A program made the translations under genes and the position numbers. From Ettlia oleoabundans (taxonomy: Eukaryota > Chlorophyta > Chlorophyceae > Chlamydomonadales): a stretch of 64,000 bases of DNA. The notes under the pieces are model-generated. The model had not been told where the DNA came from. It was given only the letters and a program-made list of their open reading frames with translations, and did no database searches. The stretch spans positions 17,890 through 81,889 of the forward strand of contig JAAMXP010003694.1 in assembly GCA_019693395.1 (NCBI GenBank), written 5' to 3'. Within the stretch, counting starts at the first letter, position 1, and every line of letters begins with the position of its first letter. Positions 43,701-56,100 of the stretch are shown piece by piece.

Positions 43701-46700
43701 GTGCTGGATGACGTGGCTGCAGCAGGCCTCACTGTGCTGCGGCTGTGGGCATTTGCTGACGGCGCAGACCAGTGGAATGCACTGCAGGCAAGTAACAGGC
43801 TGACCATCGCTGCTACATTTGTATGCCATCGCCCAAATCACATAGCAACAGCAAGGCCCAGCAAAGTGCTGCTGTTTACTCAGCAAACTGCATCGGTTGT
43901 CCCCCATACTTCACTAACAGCCCAGCCCAGGCGTTTTTGAAGAACAAGTGTTTCGAGGGTTGGATTGGCTGCTGGCAGAGGCCTCCAGTCGAGGACTGCG
44001 CCTGCTGCTATGTCTCACAAACTACTGGAAAGACTATGGAGGCATGCGCTGCTATGTTGCCTGGGCATACCGGCACCGTGGCGAGCAGGTATGCATATGG
44101 TGCAGCGTGATGCTCCAATACCATCAACACATGCTACCCCATGCATATGAGTCTTGCCGGCATCATGTTGGCAGTGTGCTGTACTGCAATGGTGGCACCG
44201 TACTGCTGCTCGACTGGCTGTGCCCGCTGGCTTTCCTGCAAAAATGCTGCAGCCACCCACAACCGAGGGGGAAGCAGCAGAACCGTTCTATTCAGACCCG
44301 GACTGTCAGCGCATGTTCCAGAGAGCCCTGCATGCGCTGGTGCACCGCACAAACAGCCTAACAGGGGTCATGTACAGGTCAGCCCGCTGCGAAAGGCGCG
44401 AGTTGTTTTCCGCTGCACCCTTGCCAGCGACAGCAGTTGCCATCCACAACCTTTTTGTTTATGTATATAACCCTCGGGGGGAGGGGTTGGTACTATGCCT
44501 TATTCAGCTAACTGCCAGACACTATGTTCAATGTTAGGAAAGCAATGTAGCTTTCCATTACCTCAAAACCCTGCTCACTACCCCCTCTGCAGGGACGACC
44601 CAACCATCCTGGGATGGGCACTAGCGAATGAGCCGCGCTGCACCGGCGACACAAGCTGTGCCACAGTGGCACGCTGGGCGCACCAAATGGCGGCTTGTCT
44701 CAAGCAGATGGACCCCAACCACCTGGTCACCCTGGTGCGGAGCACAGAAAGGATTTGACCTAGCTGTACCTAGCGCTTTTGCATCCAATGCGCCTCAACC
44801 TGAGAGAAGTACATGTTTGATGACCTCCCTGGCTTTCACCATGCAGGATTGCGAGGGTTTCCTAGGGCCGTCTACCCCTGATGCATGCTGCCACAACCCC
44901 TACAACTGCGCCGGCAGCGGTTGCGACTTTGCCAGCGACTGCGGCTCACCCGTCATCGATTTCGCTTGCTGCCACCTCTACCCGGAGCTCTGGCGGCCGC
45001 AGGCAGACGAGCGGGCACGTGTTGGGCATAAGCCATGAAGCAGCGATTGAAAATCTTTCGGAATGTGTGGATTTTCGCCACAACGGATCTCAGCAAGGGC
45101 AGTTGACGGGGTCGAGGGCATGCAAGCTGTGTGACAATGTGCACTGCCACCACCCTACCGTGCAGGAGCAGCTTCGCTTTGCGCTGAGCTGGCTGGAGTG
45201 CCACGTGGCGCTCAGCAGGCGCCTGGGCAAGCCGCTGGTGCTCAGCGAGTTTGGAAAGCGCCGTGCTAAGCAAGCGACGCACCCAGCAGCGGGGGAGGAG
45301 GTGCAGGCGAACTATTATCGACAGGTGGGCCAAGCACCTATCTGCCTCAGTGTTCGTATATGGTCATGCTATTCTCTAACAGTTTGGGTTGACCGCAAAC
45401 GAACGGCAAGCAAAGGCTTTTAGCCAGTGACAACCGCTACTGCAATGCTGCAGGTGCTGGGTGCCGTGCTGCGCCACATGCAGGCGGGCACCGGGCTGGC
45501 TGGGTCGGCGTTTTGGATGGTGGCGGCACCCAGCTACCCCGACCATGATGGTTTCACCGTGTATTTCAGCACGAAGCCTGATGGTACCGCTGGAAGTACC
45601 TCCAGTGGTACTGCTGGCGGTACTGCTGGCAGCATTGCTGACCCAACCTCTGCTAGCAGCGGTGGCGGAACTGCGGACGTGATCAAAGAGCATGCTGCGG
45701 CAGTGGCCGCCCTCAATCGCCAGACAGCTCTCGCAACAGGCACTTCAGTAGACTCGCTCAACCCGCTTCTTCCCGTCAGCTTTTCCGCCCCCATCGCTCA
45801 AGATGGCAAGGCCCATGCGGCTGCCAGCAGCGGCACCAACAAGCTCAGCCAGGCAGCTGAACCGGGGGCATCCTGCGGTAGCTGCCCTTGCATGTGATAA
45901 GGCCGCTTGCCTAAAGCGAGGATTGCCTTGGACCCAGTGCTAGGCGTGGGGCTCTTGCAACCAAGCGCTGAAGCTTAGTTCGGAAAGCCCAGCTTAAAAA
46001 GCAGATGATAATGTTTCCAACCAGTAGAAATACCACCACTGTACAACAACCCGCCCCAAGCTGGCCATCCAACCCCCCAAGCAGTACAATCAAAACGCAA
46101 ACTGTACATCCAAGCCCAGTTGTTGCTCGCCTGTGGGGCACCACCGCCACCTCAGAAATGTCGAACTTGGTCAATATCGCATTGCCATGCACACCACCGC
46201 CCTGCATAGAACACATGATGGACAACAATTCACTCTTAGATAGAGTACATGGAAAGGTCACTGATGGTATCAAAGCCAGGAAGTGCAGCGCAGGGGCAAT
46301 CAGCCGCGAGAGTGTGGCCCTCCAAAATACCCGCCCACCAGCCCGCACACACCACCACCACCTGGGAGCGCGCATCTCGCAGAGGTGAGTGCAGCTCTTC
46401 AAACTCTGACAGGAACACGTAGTTGAGCTGCAGAGCCTGAGCAATGGCCACACCTGTTGGCAGGAATGATAAATCAAGAGGAGAGCTTGCAAGCAACGGG
46501 AGGTGGAAAGGATATTGGAGTGGCAGCAAGGTACAGCAAGGGGCATGCTGCATATTGCCCCGCACCATGGCATGAATGCATAACTCACGGGGGTATTGGG
46601 GGGGCACCTGTGTCTATGCTGCCGCTGCGCTCGCAGCCCACATCCACCTCCTGTAACGACAGTATGTCTGCATCGATGGCTCGCAGCTCTCCAATAATTC

Positions 46701-47118
46701 CCGGCAGCTGATAGCCCCGCTCAATGTTCCACTGCAGCATTTGAACTGGACTACAAATATATGAAAGCCAGCTGAATGGAACCAGGCAGAGGCTGAAAAG
46801 AGGATCAAGTGCAGAAGCTGGTTAGCAGCAGGCGCAAGCGTCAGGGGCCGGGGAGGCGAAGACAAGTCTCCTCAGGACGGGCGATGGCGGTTGTGAACCT
46901 GAAGCAATGTGACGGCGCCTTTCCGCTCTTGGGGTTTGCCTGGGAGCCGAAAGTCCCTGCGGAATAGCTGGCCGGGAGGTGTGAGACCGTTCTCCATCTG
47001 TGGGTGCTGCGGCATTTGATATGCTCGTCGAGGTGATTAGAAGTAACTTTGTACTCAGGAGAGCGCCTGAAGCTGCTTCCCGTGCAGGCGCCAGCAGGGC
47101 GCCAGCGTGTACTCCCAC
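40736..47118 (-). CDS. Endonuclease/exonuclease/phosphatase-family protein
   Basis: Hydrolase of the DNase I-like (EEP) fold, 495 aa. Nine exons on the minus strand: 46899-47118, 46608-46745, 46362-46453, 46131-46201, 42848-42950, 42365-42497, 41875-41947, 41197-41666 and 40736-40923; exon phases all agree. Fold motifs appear in order across the exons: QWNIERGY, DADILSLQEVD (catalytic Glu), GGGVHGNAILTKF, PVDWND, EPRRGQRAVL, YNAHLEVFCG, GGDLNTMAHGIARLS, KGKLDWVLLRRL and SLSDHKWL (catalytic Asp-His). Exon 8 holds an about 90-residue Ala/Pro/Ser-rich insertion. Intron 4 of this model (42951-46130, starting GC) contains the whole GH5 gene on the plus strand. The substrate is unknown; EEP members cleave nucleic acids or phosphoesters. 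The first exon and its ATG (47118) are the weakest part; 47164 is an alternative. Confidence 0.86.
42211..42240 (+). repeat. (AGGC)n tetranucleotide repeat
   Basis: About seven and a half copies of AGGC in the intron between EEP exons 6 and 7. It is unlikely to matter beyond being a variable locus. Confidence 0.9.
43357..45897 (+). CDS. GH5 endo-beta-mannanase, nested in the EEP intron
   Basis: Glycoside hydrolase family 5 (mannanase subfamily type), which cleaves beta-1,4-mannan. Exons: 43357-43467, 43659-43787, 43921-44088, 44253-44377, 44593-44734, 44847 to about 45018, 45166-45324 and 45454-45897. The join after exon 6 is not settled. Motifs follow the family order: TRFEKPSGRPFFFAAANCYYL, VLRLWAFADG..WNALQPSPGVF, RGLDWLLAEA, CLTNYWKDYGG, ILGWALANEPRC (acid/base Glu), HLVTL, PVIDFACCHLYPELW and KPLVLSEFGK (nucleophile Glu). 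The C-terminus (from about 45570) is a Thr/Ser/Gly/Ala-rich tail ending in Cys residues. No signal peptide is seen at the first visible ATG, so a 5' exon is probably missing. Intron 2 starts GCAAGT. The gene lies wholly inside an intron of the opposite-strand EEP gene. Confidence 0.85.
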
Positions 47119-47276
47119 TTGAGACAGGCAAAAGAATTATGTTGGTAGCAAGGACAGCCCACAACAGAAGTTTGCTTCGCTCGGAAAGTAGCCCAATTTG
47201 CCTTGGAAGAGTTGCGTTTCCTTGTTTCTCTCAGGCCGCCTCTCGCTGATCTCAGCTACATACATCTCCGCTGATC

Positions 47277-48692
47277 ATGAATTGGGACAATGAGAGCAGC
47301 GACAGTTTGTCCCTTGGCGGCGGTGAGACAAACCTGCCGAGCAGTGGTGCTTGCTTTGCCTGTGCCGGCCATTTTGGCCTTGACGATACCAATGGGGCAT
47401 GCATTGTGGAGATTCTGGAGCTGCACGCCTTCCTAGGCACTGGCGCTGCTACTGTTTTGCTGCTCCTGCCGCCACCCCCGACACCACCTGGCTGATGTGC
47501 AGACAGCCAGATCAGTGATGGAGATGCGGCAGCATTGGGCATAAACACACAAGCGCCCGATTTCTATGATGCGGAAGCGGATGATAGAAATGAAGCATGG
47601 ATCAAGGAAATGCGTGGGTGAGTGGGTCGGCGCTCGCGGCATGGAAGCGCAGGGGCTGCTTCTATTCTGCCCCTGCCTTTGGTGTGGCTTACAGCCTGCA
47701 TGCTGTGTACTGCCACAGCATCGTCAGCTCAGCGCCCTGCGTATCATGGTGTCGCAACAGGGTATTGGCTTGTACAATAGGACTGCGCCTTCAAGCCCAC
47801 CTTGCTGCATGTAACTTTACCACGCCTGCATTATCAAACAGTGTGCTGCACCCACCTTTTGAGTTCTCTGGCTCATCGTCCACCTCGCAGGTCACGCCGT
47901 TCAGACGCCATTCTCAGCTGCCCCCTCTGCTTCACCACAGTTTGCATTGAATGCCAACAGCATGCGCTGTATGACCACCAGTTCCGAGCCATGTTCGTCA
48001 TGAACTGCAAGTAAGCGTGATCAGCTAGGGGGGCAGCCTGTTGGGAAACCGGTTTGGCAGCCCTGTTGCATGGAACACTGCTTGGTCAGAACCGTGCTGG
48101 GATGCCAGCTGGCATTCCAGATCAACTGCATTGCATAAGGCAGGCATGCTTGCGGTTGCTTCATCATGCAAAAGCCCATGCTGAGCTGGCACTGCATGTT
48201 GCCTGCTATACAACTTCACCATGGGACCACCACTCGAGTTTCCTTTCTGCCAACTGTACCAGAGTGAAGACGAGAGAGGTGGTGACCGTGCCAACCCCAC
48301 CCACTAAGCGCAGCAAGCAGAAAAAGTTGCGGCAACAACATGAGCAGCAACAAGAGCAGCAACAGCAGCAGGAGAGGCAGGAGGAGCACCAGCAGCACCA
48401 TGACGAGGGGCAGCAGCTCGGCACCCCACAATCAGCCAGTGTTCCTCACCAGCAACAGCCGCTAACAGCAGCAGACAGTCAACAGCAGCAGCCAGAGCAG
48501 CAAGCGGCCTCACAAGCAGCTGCTGCTTCTCAGCAACGACAGCAGGGCGAGGTCACAGCAACAGCGACACAGGCTCGCACAACAGACCAGCTCAATCCTG
48601 TGTGCTGCGCTGTTTGCGATACAGAAGTTGGGCTGCGGGACACGGCTGATGGTGTGTATCACTTTTTTAATGTGTTTGCAAGCAACTCATGA
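47277..48692 (+). CDS. E2F-associated phosphoprotein (EAPP)-like
   Basis: Homologue of EAPP, a nuclear protein that binds E2F factors in animals and is conserved in plants; 236 aa. Four exons: 47277-47322, 47503-47617, 47891-48010 and 48263-48692, all phases matching. The N-terminal half is acidic (SSDSLSL, YDAEADDRNEAWIKEMRG). The conserved EAPP block follows: DAILSCPLCFTTVCIECQQH and QFRAMFVMNCK, with paired cysteines likely to bind zinc. The last exon holds a basic KRSKQKKL stretch and a long Gln/Glu-rich insertion, then the C-terminal NPVCCAVCDTEVGLRD and VYHFFNVFAS that define the family. The role in this alga is inferred; no E2F gene is in the window. Confidence 0.9.
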
Positions 48693-49382
48693 CATCTTTG
48701 TGCAACCAAGGATCCTGCATGCCCGGCTCATTCGATACTGACTCTTCATGTTGTGCTTCCGGTTTGATTGCTTTGCTTTAGTTGCTACAATTCATGTGCT
48801 AGCGCCTGCTTGATAAGTGGTGCGGCTTGTTACAACTGCATTGCAATTTAATTTATGGCTTTTAGCAAGCCTGTCAAGAAAGGTTGCAGCAAAAAATACC
48901 TGGCCATTGCGGCACGGCATGTGGGAAAGTAGCAGATAGTCGCCAGCATGCATAGAGCAATACATGGGGACAAGAAGGCCAATGGCAGGATGATTGATCA
49001 TACATTGCAAAAAAAAACCAATCCATTGGGTTAATTGCTCTGATTCGTTGGTGCATGAAAATAGTGCGTCGATGGTGACAGACGGCGGGATGCAGCAGCA
49101 GGTTGTTCTTGGCAAAAAGAGGCGGAGACTGTATGTCGTGGCGCAATCAAGCCACAGCCAGGCTTTCTGGCATGCCAGCTGTCAGCTGGGCCGCCATGTC
49201 ATCACCGAGCATCATCAATCCTGCACCGGCCAAATGGAGGGGCTGGAAAGATAAACAGCAGTTCTTGCCACATTGGTTGTGCAGTAATGGCCAGTTGTGA
49301 TTACCTGTTGTGATACAAAACTGCTTAAGAGGGGTCACAGACTGCCATCAAAAGTGGGCTTGAAAATACCGCTGGTAGACTG
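48693..49382. other. Convergent 3' region, EAPP and TsaE genes
   Basis: About 690 bp between converging stop codons. No exon, repeat or RNA gene was recognised; open frames here are short and domain-free. Confidence 0.5.
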
Positions 49383-50659
49383 TCAATGTGTCTGGTAGAC
49401 CATCCCACCTGCTGGAGGGCCTGAGATGGCAAGGTTGGCTTGCAGCAGCTCCACACGCACTTCCCAAGCACCCGTGTGGGGCATCACCGTCACAAGCCGC
49501 ACATCCGAATCGGGTTGCTGCAGGGCAGGTGAAAGGTAGCATAGTGGTTGGCAGCTTGCCAAATACCAAATTGAATGCATAGCTAAGCTGCAGCAACAGG
49601 GAATGGAATACTGACGGCCGCCCTAGCCAACTGCATGTCCCTACTGCTCCACCCCAGCGTCTGCAGACCCACTAATAGTTTTGCGGCAGGCAGGTGCAAG
49701 CACTGCCCCGGCCACCTAGCCAGCCGGCGCACGCACCGAAGGCAGGCGGCGGAAGTAGATTGCCAGGCGCTGCTCTGGTGCGGCGCCCCACTCCCGCAGG
49801 TTCTCCGCCCACTCAATCACTGATACTGCCATTGGGAAGGTGCCCGCAATCATCTCACACTCCTCATCGCTTGGGCGTGAGATATTGCCCACGTCGTAGT
49901 GCAGGATGGGAAGCTCTGCAGCAAAGCGAGGATCAGGCGTGAGCAGCAAGATTGCACAGCAAGCAAAGAGACGATGATTTTATCAGATCGTTGCGAGTCC
50001 ATGCCCATGCCAAGGCTTGACGCAGCCCAAGCAATACGAGCGGGTGCGTAGGGCGATGCGGAGTTGACAGCTGCAGCAGGCACACCTCCATATTCGGCTG
50101 GGGCTACCAGGCCGTGCGGTGCGGTGTACTCATGTGGGCGCAGGCCTTGGGGTGGTGGCGGCACCTCCAGCGATTGGTCGGTTGTGGCGGCGCGAATGAA
50201 GGCGCGGCTGCAGGGCAACAGGCAGGGTTGCAGGAGCGCCAGCTAAAGCCAATCGCACCAAGACGTGACCCACTGGCTTTCAATCGTTTCTCACAGGTTG
50301 CTCTACTCTTCCTGTGCTTACTACTACTGGCATGTGCTGACATGGCCAGTCCGAGGCCCCAACCCGCTGCTGCAAGCCCCGCTGCAGCGTCCCCTTGACT
50401 CGATGCCTCACCTCCATGTGCTCTTGCCGGCTCCCGGATCTCCCTTCAGACAGTAGGCGTCGCCAGCCCGCAGGTCGCCGGCAAGGAGCTCTGCCAGCGT
50501 AGTTGTGGCATCCACACTGGTTGACAAAACCGTGAACTGCCTGCCAGTAAACTGCTCGGGCAGAGCTGCTGCACAGACCCGCGCCTGCAGCCTGCCGCAG
50601 CGCCGGGGCCCTGACCAGCTGGTTGGCAACACTGCGCGGTGTGATTTTATGGCCTGCAT
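49383..50659 (-). CDS. tsaE: TsaE, tRNA t6A37 threonylcarbamoylation ATPase
   Basis: P-loop ATPase needed in bacteria and organelles for N6-threonylcarbamoyladenosine at tRNA position 37; 227 aa. Four exons: 50412-50659, 50086-50207, 49737-49915 and 49383-49517, phases consistent. The first 45 residues are Arg/Ser/Ala-rich, as in an organelle presequence. The TsaE signature follows: LAELLAGDLRAGDAYCLKGDPGAGKS (Walker A), SRAFIRAATTDQSLEVP, LPILHYDVGNIS and AVSVIEWAENL. The usual SPTF/SPTY segment after the first core helices is not clear, and the middle join (50086/49915) is inferred from phase. Residues after FRRLPS extend beyond bacterial TsaE. Organelle location is an inference. Confidence 0.84.
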
Positions 50660-51212
50660 ATTGCGATGAATGCGGGGAGTTGCTCGGTCGCCAAATGGAT
50701 GTCAATCTGGGTCTGGCAGGAATGGCAGCACAGCGCAGCATGGCCCAGCCAGCTGCTACCAAGTGTGGCATAGATCCATCACCGCTTAGCAATGATGCGA
50801 ATGCAAGAGTGTTTCAAGGTTACACATCAGCAATGAGCCTGCTCATGCTGTCTGGCAGGTAAGACTTGATAAATGCCACCTTGCGGTTACAGCAACGTCA
50901 ACCAAGAGCGGTTGCTTGTCACAAGTGTCACGTCCTCGATGACGTCCTCTGCGGCCAGGACATTCAACTCCAAATAGCACTCCAACTCGTGCGATTCTAT
51001 GCGCCCCATGTGAACAAGGTTGTGGCAACGAACGGTAGAGTACAATCCTGCAACGCCCGTAAACCAGCGGTGCGAACCTGATGGGTAAGGCGGGGCAGTA
51101 CAAAAGTGGAGTTGCCCTACTCGGTCAAAACACAGGAAACTAGTGTACAATGCTGTAAATCAACTAAACCAGGTACAGATTTACTAAGCAGCTTCTGCTG
51201 CAGTTACTGCTG
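50660..51212. other. Intergenic region between TsaE and RING-CH genes
   Basis: Contains the TsaE promoter and the 3' UTR of the RING-CH gene. A minus-strand open frame at 50887-51150 is free of known motifs and was not accepted. Confidence 0.4.
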
Positions 51213-52777
51213 TCACGGCTGTGGTACGCCAGCTTCTAAGTCAGCGTGCCTCAGCTGCCTCGCCTGATCCACACCCAGCGTCTGCCGCCGCATGCGGGGC
51301 ACTGCAGCAGCATTACATTGGCACACAGGCACGCAAGTAACAGGTTGGAGCATGCAATAATGCGGAGACTGCCCATCATGACGGCGCAATTTTTATATAG
51401 ATTGGAGATCGTATCACTAGCCTCACAATCCGGTGGCTGGAAGAAGTTGTAGTGTGCAGCATGGTCGCAGCAAACCCCTTTTTAAACAAGATGAGAGCAG
51501 GAACCGCAAAGTTCCCACCTATGGGTCGCATAGATCGAAGGCAGAGCCAGGCAGTGAGCAGGAAGATGCGCACAAGCCAGGCGCCGGCTCCCACCGCACC
51601 CTCGCCGCCACCTGCACAGCAAGGGGCGCAAATAACAACCAAAATGTCCGTACACCAACCGAAACATGCTTGTGGAAGCACCAGGTAGGTGGAAGTGCCA
51701 TGCCTGTGGAAACGTCAAGGGTCATCGCAGCCGATGTTTGGTTCCTGAAGTTCAGAGCTGCAACACGCCCGGATATACAACAGCGGCACGTGCAAAGCGG
51801 CCCAGACGCACCCCACTCAGCACCACTTGCCTTGCTCGGCAGCGGAGCTGAAAGTGAAGGCTCCCAGAAGGCAAAGCAGCAGTAGCGCCACGAAAGTGAT
51901 AGACCAAGCGGCGGTGCTGCAGCCGCGAGCTTCCTCCGCCTCTTCGGGTGCCTGCCAGCCTTCAGGCACATCTTCCTGCCGCAAGTCACCCCCGGGCGGT
52001 ACCACCACACGCGCAACAATGGCTCCTGTCTGCGGGTCTGCTAGCAGCACGATTCTGTTGTCCGCGTTGTCCACTTGGAGCTGAGCGACGAGGGGGGCTG
52101 GTGCAGGCCGCGGCGGCGGGTGCCGATAGGTGCCTTGGAAGCGCTGCTTGCAGATCTCACAGGTGACATTGTGCTTCTCATCAATCCAACGCTGGATGCA
52201 CGCGTGGTGCGCCCACTGCAGGTGGAAAACACCAACAGCAGCAGCAGCAGCAGCCTTGTATGCAGCAGCAGAAGGGCAGGGCCAGTGGTGGTGCACAGCA
52301 GTGATGTCAAAGTGGAGGGATGCGGGAGGATAAAGCTTGAGCTTGGATTGAGCCCGGAATGACGAAAGATCCGGACAGGAGCACTCCAAGGGCAAGCAAC
52401 AGCAAGTGAATGCTCAGAAGCCACAGCCGATGAGCTCCACGATGTCAGCCCAACAGCCGTGCAGAGACACTGCCCGCCGCGGCGGAGGGCGGCAGCTACG
52501 GCAGGGCCGAGGATGAAAGAGGACTACTTGCACTCACCGCCATACTCCCACTACATGAACATGGCCTTTCCAGCCCTTCCGGATCGTCCTGGAGGCATAT
52601 TCGGCAGGTTGGGGGTGCTTCGGCTGCAGTGGCTGCCGGCAGGGGCGGAGGACAGGCGCCAACCCCTTGTTTCCTGCTGTCGCCGCCCCCGGTGGCACCG
52701 CTGCTCGCCGGTTGCACGCTCTGACTTGCTACCATCAACAAGGGCTGGCTCTCCTCTTCTGCTCCTGGTCGGGTCAT
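51213..52777 (-). CDS. RING-CH (MARCH/PIT1-like) membrane E3 ubiquitin ligase
   Basis: Membrane-bound E3 ligase of the RING-CH type, 268 aa. Four exons: 52538-52777, 51831-52215, 51519-51611 and 51213-51301; phases agree throughout. The zinc-binding pattern is C4HC3: CRICLQD, PCSCSGSMA, then across the intron WAHHACIQRWI and CEICKQRF. Two hydrophobic segments follow: WSITFVALLLLCLLGAFTF in exon 2 and WLVRIFLLTAWLCL in exon 3. This is the layout of plant RING-CH/DUF3675 and animal MARCH proteins, which ubiquitinate membrane proteins. Exon 2 reads to a stop at 51817 if unspliced, but its end has a GCAAGT donor whose use adds the second helix, so a GC-AG intron is likely. The target is unknown. 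Confidence 0.82.
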
Positions 52778-53159
52778 CCCGGGCGAGGCTCTTGGCTGCG
52801 CAGACCGTGTAACACACTCTCCTATCCAAGATGCTCCTCCGAGCTCAGAAGTTAAAGGAGGGTTGTCGGCTAAAACTCGACGCGTTCACCTAGGTGAGCA
52901 ACAACCCTTGTGCTGCTTGGTAGTCCAGGGCGCGCTTCAGGCGAGCGCAAGGCTATACAGGCTACTGTGACCAGTGTGCCCGCAGAGTGGCTCAGTGTCA
53001 AAGTGCCATATGGACGCCAGCAGGGCGGAGGGCGGCCAAGGGCTCCTGCCTACGAGGCGGCAGCACCGGCTCAGGCAGGAGCTTGGGAGGGCAACTAACC
53101 CAGAAAGGTTTATCGATGTAACGTTACAGGAGCAGGTTGCAGCGGGGTAGAGCATGCAA
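52778..53159. other. Intergenic region between RING-CH and ASCC2 genes
   Basis: Probable RING-CH promoter and ASCC2 3' UTR (both genes on the minus strand). No exon was recognised. Confidence 0.5.
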
Positions 53160-56100
53160 CTACCACAAACCCCGCCCCTGTTTGGCTGCTGCCCTATCTT
53201 TGCGGTGGTGGTTTGCCATGCCAGCCTTATGCTGATCCTTGTATCGATGGTCGTGCCTGCCGCGTCCCCTCCCGCCACCTCCGCTTGTAGAGCTTCCGCC
53301 AGCACCACTGCCCCTGCCTCCGACCGCTGAAGTACCAGCAGTGCCGGCGGTGGATGCTGCGGGCTGCCCCTCCGCTCCTTCCGGCTGCTCACGCGCCTGC
53401 TGCTCCTGGGCTCGCCACGGCTTGTTGCCCCCAGGACCCAGCCCCATGATTGCCTGCGCCGCCTGCTGAGCTGCCGCTAGCACCGCATCTGCTTCTTCAC
53501 GGCTGCCGACCTCCTGCGCCCCAGGCTTAGCGTAGTTGTAAATGCGGCCATCCAGCACCCATAACTTGCTGCCCTTGGCCTTGGGGCCCCTCTGCTGCTG
53601 CTTACTGCCAGGCTGGAAGGTTGATGCCCCAGCCTGTTGGCCCGGCGCTGCAGCTGCTGACCGAGCCCCACCACCAGCTGCCTGTGGCTGCGACGGCAGC
53701 GCCAGGCCCTGCATGGCGCGCTGCACAGCCGTGACTGAGGGTCCTGCCCCAGCCGCCTGAGTCGGCCTTGGCTCCAAACCCCGTGCAGGCGGCAGCACAC
53801 CAGCTGCTTCCTCCTCTTCCTCTATCTCAGCCACCCCAGCTGCACCAAACTTCACCAAGTCCTCCATTGAATCGTCCCACTCATCATCATACTCCCACTG
53901 CAGGCAGGGAGCCATCCAATGCATACAAGAAATGCTTCAGGGAGAGGCAAAGTTCAGCCCAGATGGGTACCAACTGCAACAGGCGCAGCAGGCACCAGGC
54001 GGCGATGTGTGCAGGGTTGCAACCTACCGTCAGCAGGGAAATGAGTGCATACCTACAAAGCTACTCAAACAATGCGCCAAGCAAAGTATGCAGCAGGTAA
54101 AGCTTGGCTACCAACAGGGCCAGCTCTAGGTGCTCTACCACGACACGCCCCAAGGCGCACCTGAGCAGCAGAAGCGGCGGTGACGAGCGCTTCGCGGTAG
54201 GAAGCATCTCGTACGTCCAAGTACCGCGCCGTCTTATTCTCCGCCTTGGTCGCGGTAGTTCTGGCTGATGCCGCTGCGGCCAATGCCGCGCCGCCGCCCT
54301 CGTGGCTGCTGCTGGGCAGAGCCACTGGGAACTCGGAGTCGTATGTGGGGGCCGAAGGGCGCTTGCCCCTGTCAGCGGCTGCCTGCCAGTCAGCCAGGGA
54401 CAGCTGGGGGTCCAGCTCTGTCAGCTGGGCTGGTAGCAAGCCCTCCAACAATGCATTGATCACCCGCTCTGTGCTGCCGCCCAGCTGCTGCAGGCAGGCC
54501 GCCACAAACCCGTCCCCATAGTCAGGCAACAGGTCCCTGACCTGCATAGCGAGACCACAAAACCAAGGAGGTCACTGTTAGCAGAGAGTGGAACGTGGAT
54601 TCAACCTGCTGACATTGGTGTGTTGGTTTCACTACCAACAAAAGAGAGGGCCGGAGGCAGAAGCTTTGGATGGAGCAGCATGATGGGTGAACAGCAGCTG
54701 CAAGGCAATCAACTGCTGGTAGTGACCTCCGGCCAGAGAAGCAAGCGCTCAGCTGCATTGCTGTGTCACGCTGCCACACATGGCTGCAGGTTGCAAGCAC
54801 ACGCCTGTTGAATCTTCAACTTCAACGCAGCCAGGTCGCTGGCCGGAGACACGTGCTTTGTGCCACCGCCAGCGCCCGTAAAGCCGGCAATCCCATTGGT
54901 GGCACGGCTGCCGCCAGGCAGTGGCGGGCCGGGGGCTTCCGCCAGGCTGGCGACTCCCAGCAGAGCTGCCACATAGTCTGCCTGTGCTTCATCCAAAGAA
55001 GCGCTGCCGCTGAGCAGCGCAGCGTGGATGCTGCCTCCCAGCCCAAAGCGCTGCGCCAGCGCCTGACCAAGGCTCAAGCCGTTGCTGGAAGTGCCGAGGC
55101 TGGCAGTACCTCCGCCACCGGCCCCGCTTTCTTCCTCTCGGTGGCCCAGCAGCATGAGCGCCTGCAACAGCGCCTCGCCGCGCACCACTGCCGAGCCGCC
55201 ACTGCTGCCTGCCGTGCTGCTTCCCGCTCCGCTGCCCCCGCTGCCGTCCGCTGCTGGCTGCAAGTAGCAGTGGAGCAGCAGCTGCTGCACCAGCCTTTCT
55301 GCTGCAAGCTCTACATGGCACGCCCGCCTCATGAGCAGCAGCAGCTCAGGGCTGTTCGCGCCCCTGCCGGAACCTCGTGCCAGCTTGTGCACAGCGGGCA
55401 GCAGCTGGTCGTGCACAGCGCCCAGTGCCTCTATTAGCCCGGGGCCCTGCCGCAGCATGAGGGCTGCTGCTGCGGGGTAGGCTTGGATAAAGCTGGCCAG
55501 TGTAAGGCAGGTGTCCCTCAGATATGCCACACCATCTGCAGCCAGCAACGCAGACAGAGCCAGGTGTGAAGAGCCGTAGATGGACTGACAGGGCAAGCAG
55601 GGGAATGAGCAAGCATCGCATGTTTAGCAGCACATGCCGTCTCTTGACAGCGGCTGCTCTGCAGCCCCCCTCCCCCACCGCACGCATCCCGCTGCAGCCA
55701 TCCCTTGGTTGACGACTAACAGATTGATGTCTGTCGGCATGCATCCCCTAATGTGCACACACCTTGCAAGCTCTGCATCATCTCTGCCTCTTTAGCTGCT
55801 TTGCCAGCAGCGGTGAGGCATGCCTCTGCCACCTGGCCCAAGTTCTGTGCAACAATGGGTGCTGCCTGTGCCGCCTGGGTGCCCAGTCGTGGCAGCAGCG
55901 CAACTGCAGCACCCACTAATCGTGACACCTGGCTGCCCGCATCACTCTTGCTGCTATTCAAGGCATGCGAGGCTGCAATGGCGCCGTACAGGGCGCAGAT
56001 GTCTAGAAGGCGCGGGAAATCCAGCAGGCGTGAAAGCACACCAGCGCGGTCGGCTTTGGGGGGCGCACCCCGCTCCTCGCCACATACCCTGCAGCAGCAG

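Noticed and set aside
46011..46130. Read-through tail after the EEP GNAILTKF block
   Set aside because: It is open for about 50 codons but loses all similarity at the GC donor, and the next family block resumes in phase at 42950.
50887..51150. Minus-strand 87-codon open frame
   Set aside because: No domain, no splice partner and no ATG context worth noting; it lies in the intergenic space upstream of TsaE.
51817..51831. RING-CH protein ending at the stop at 51817
   Set aside because: Using the GCAAGT donor at 51830 adds a second membrane helix and a C-terminus in matching phases over two more exons, which fits the family better.
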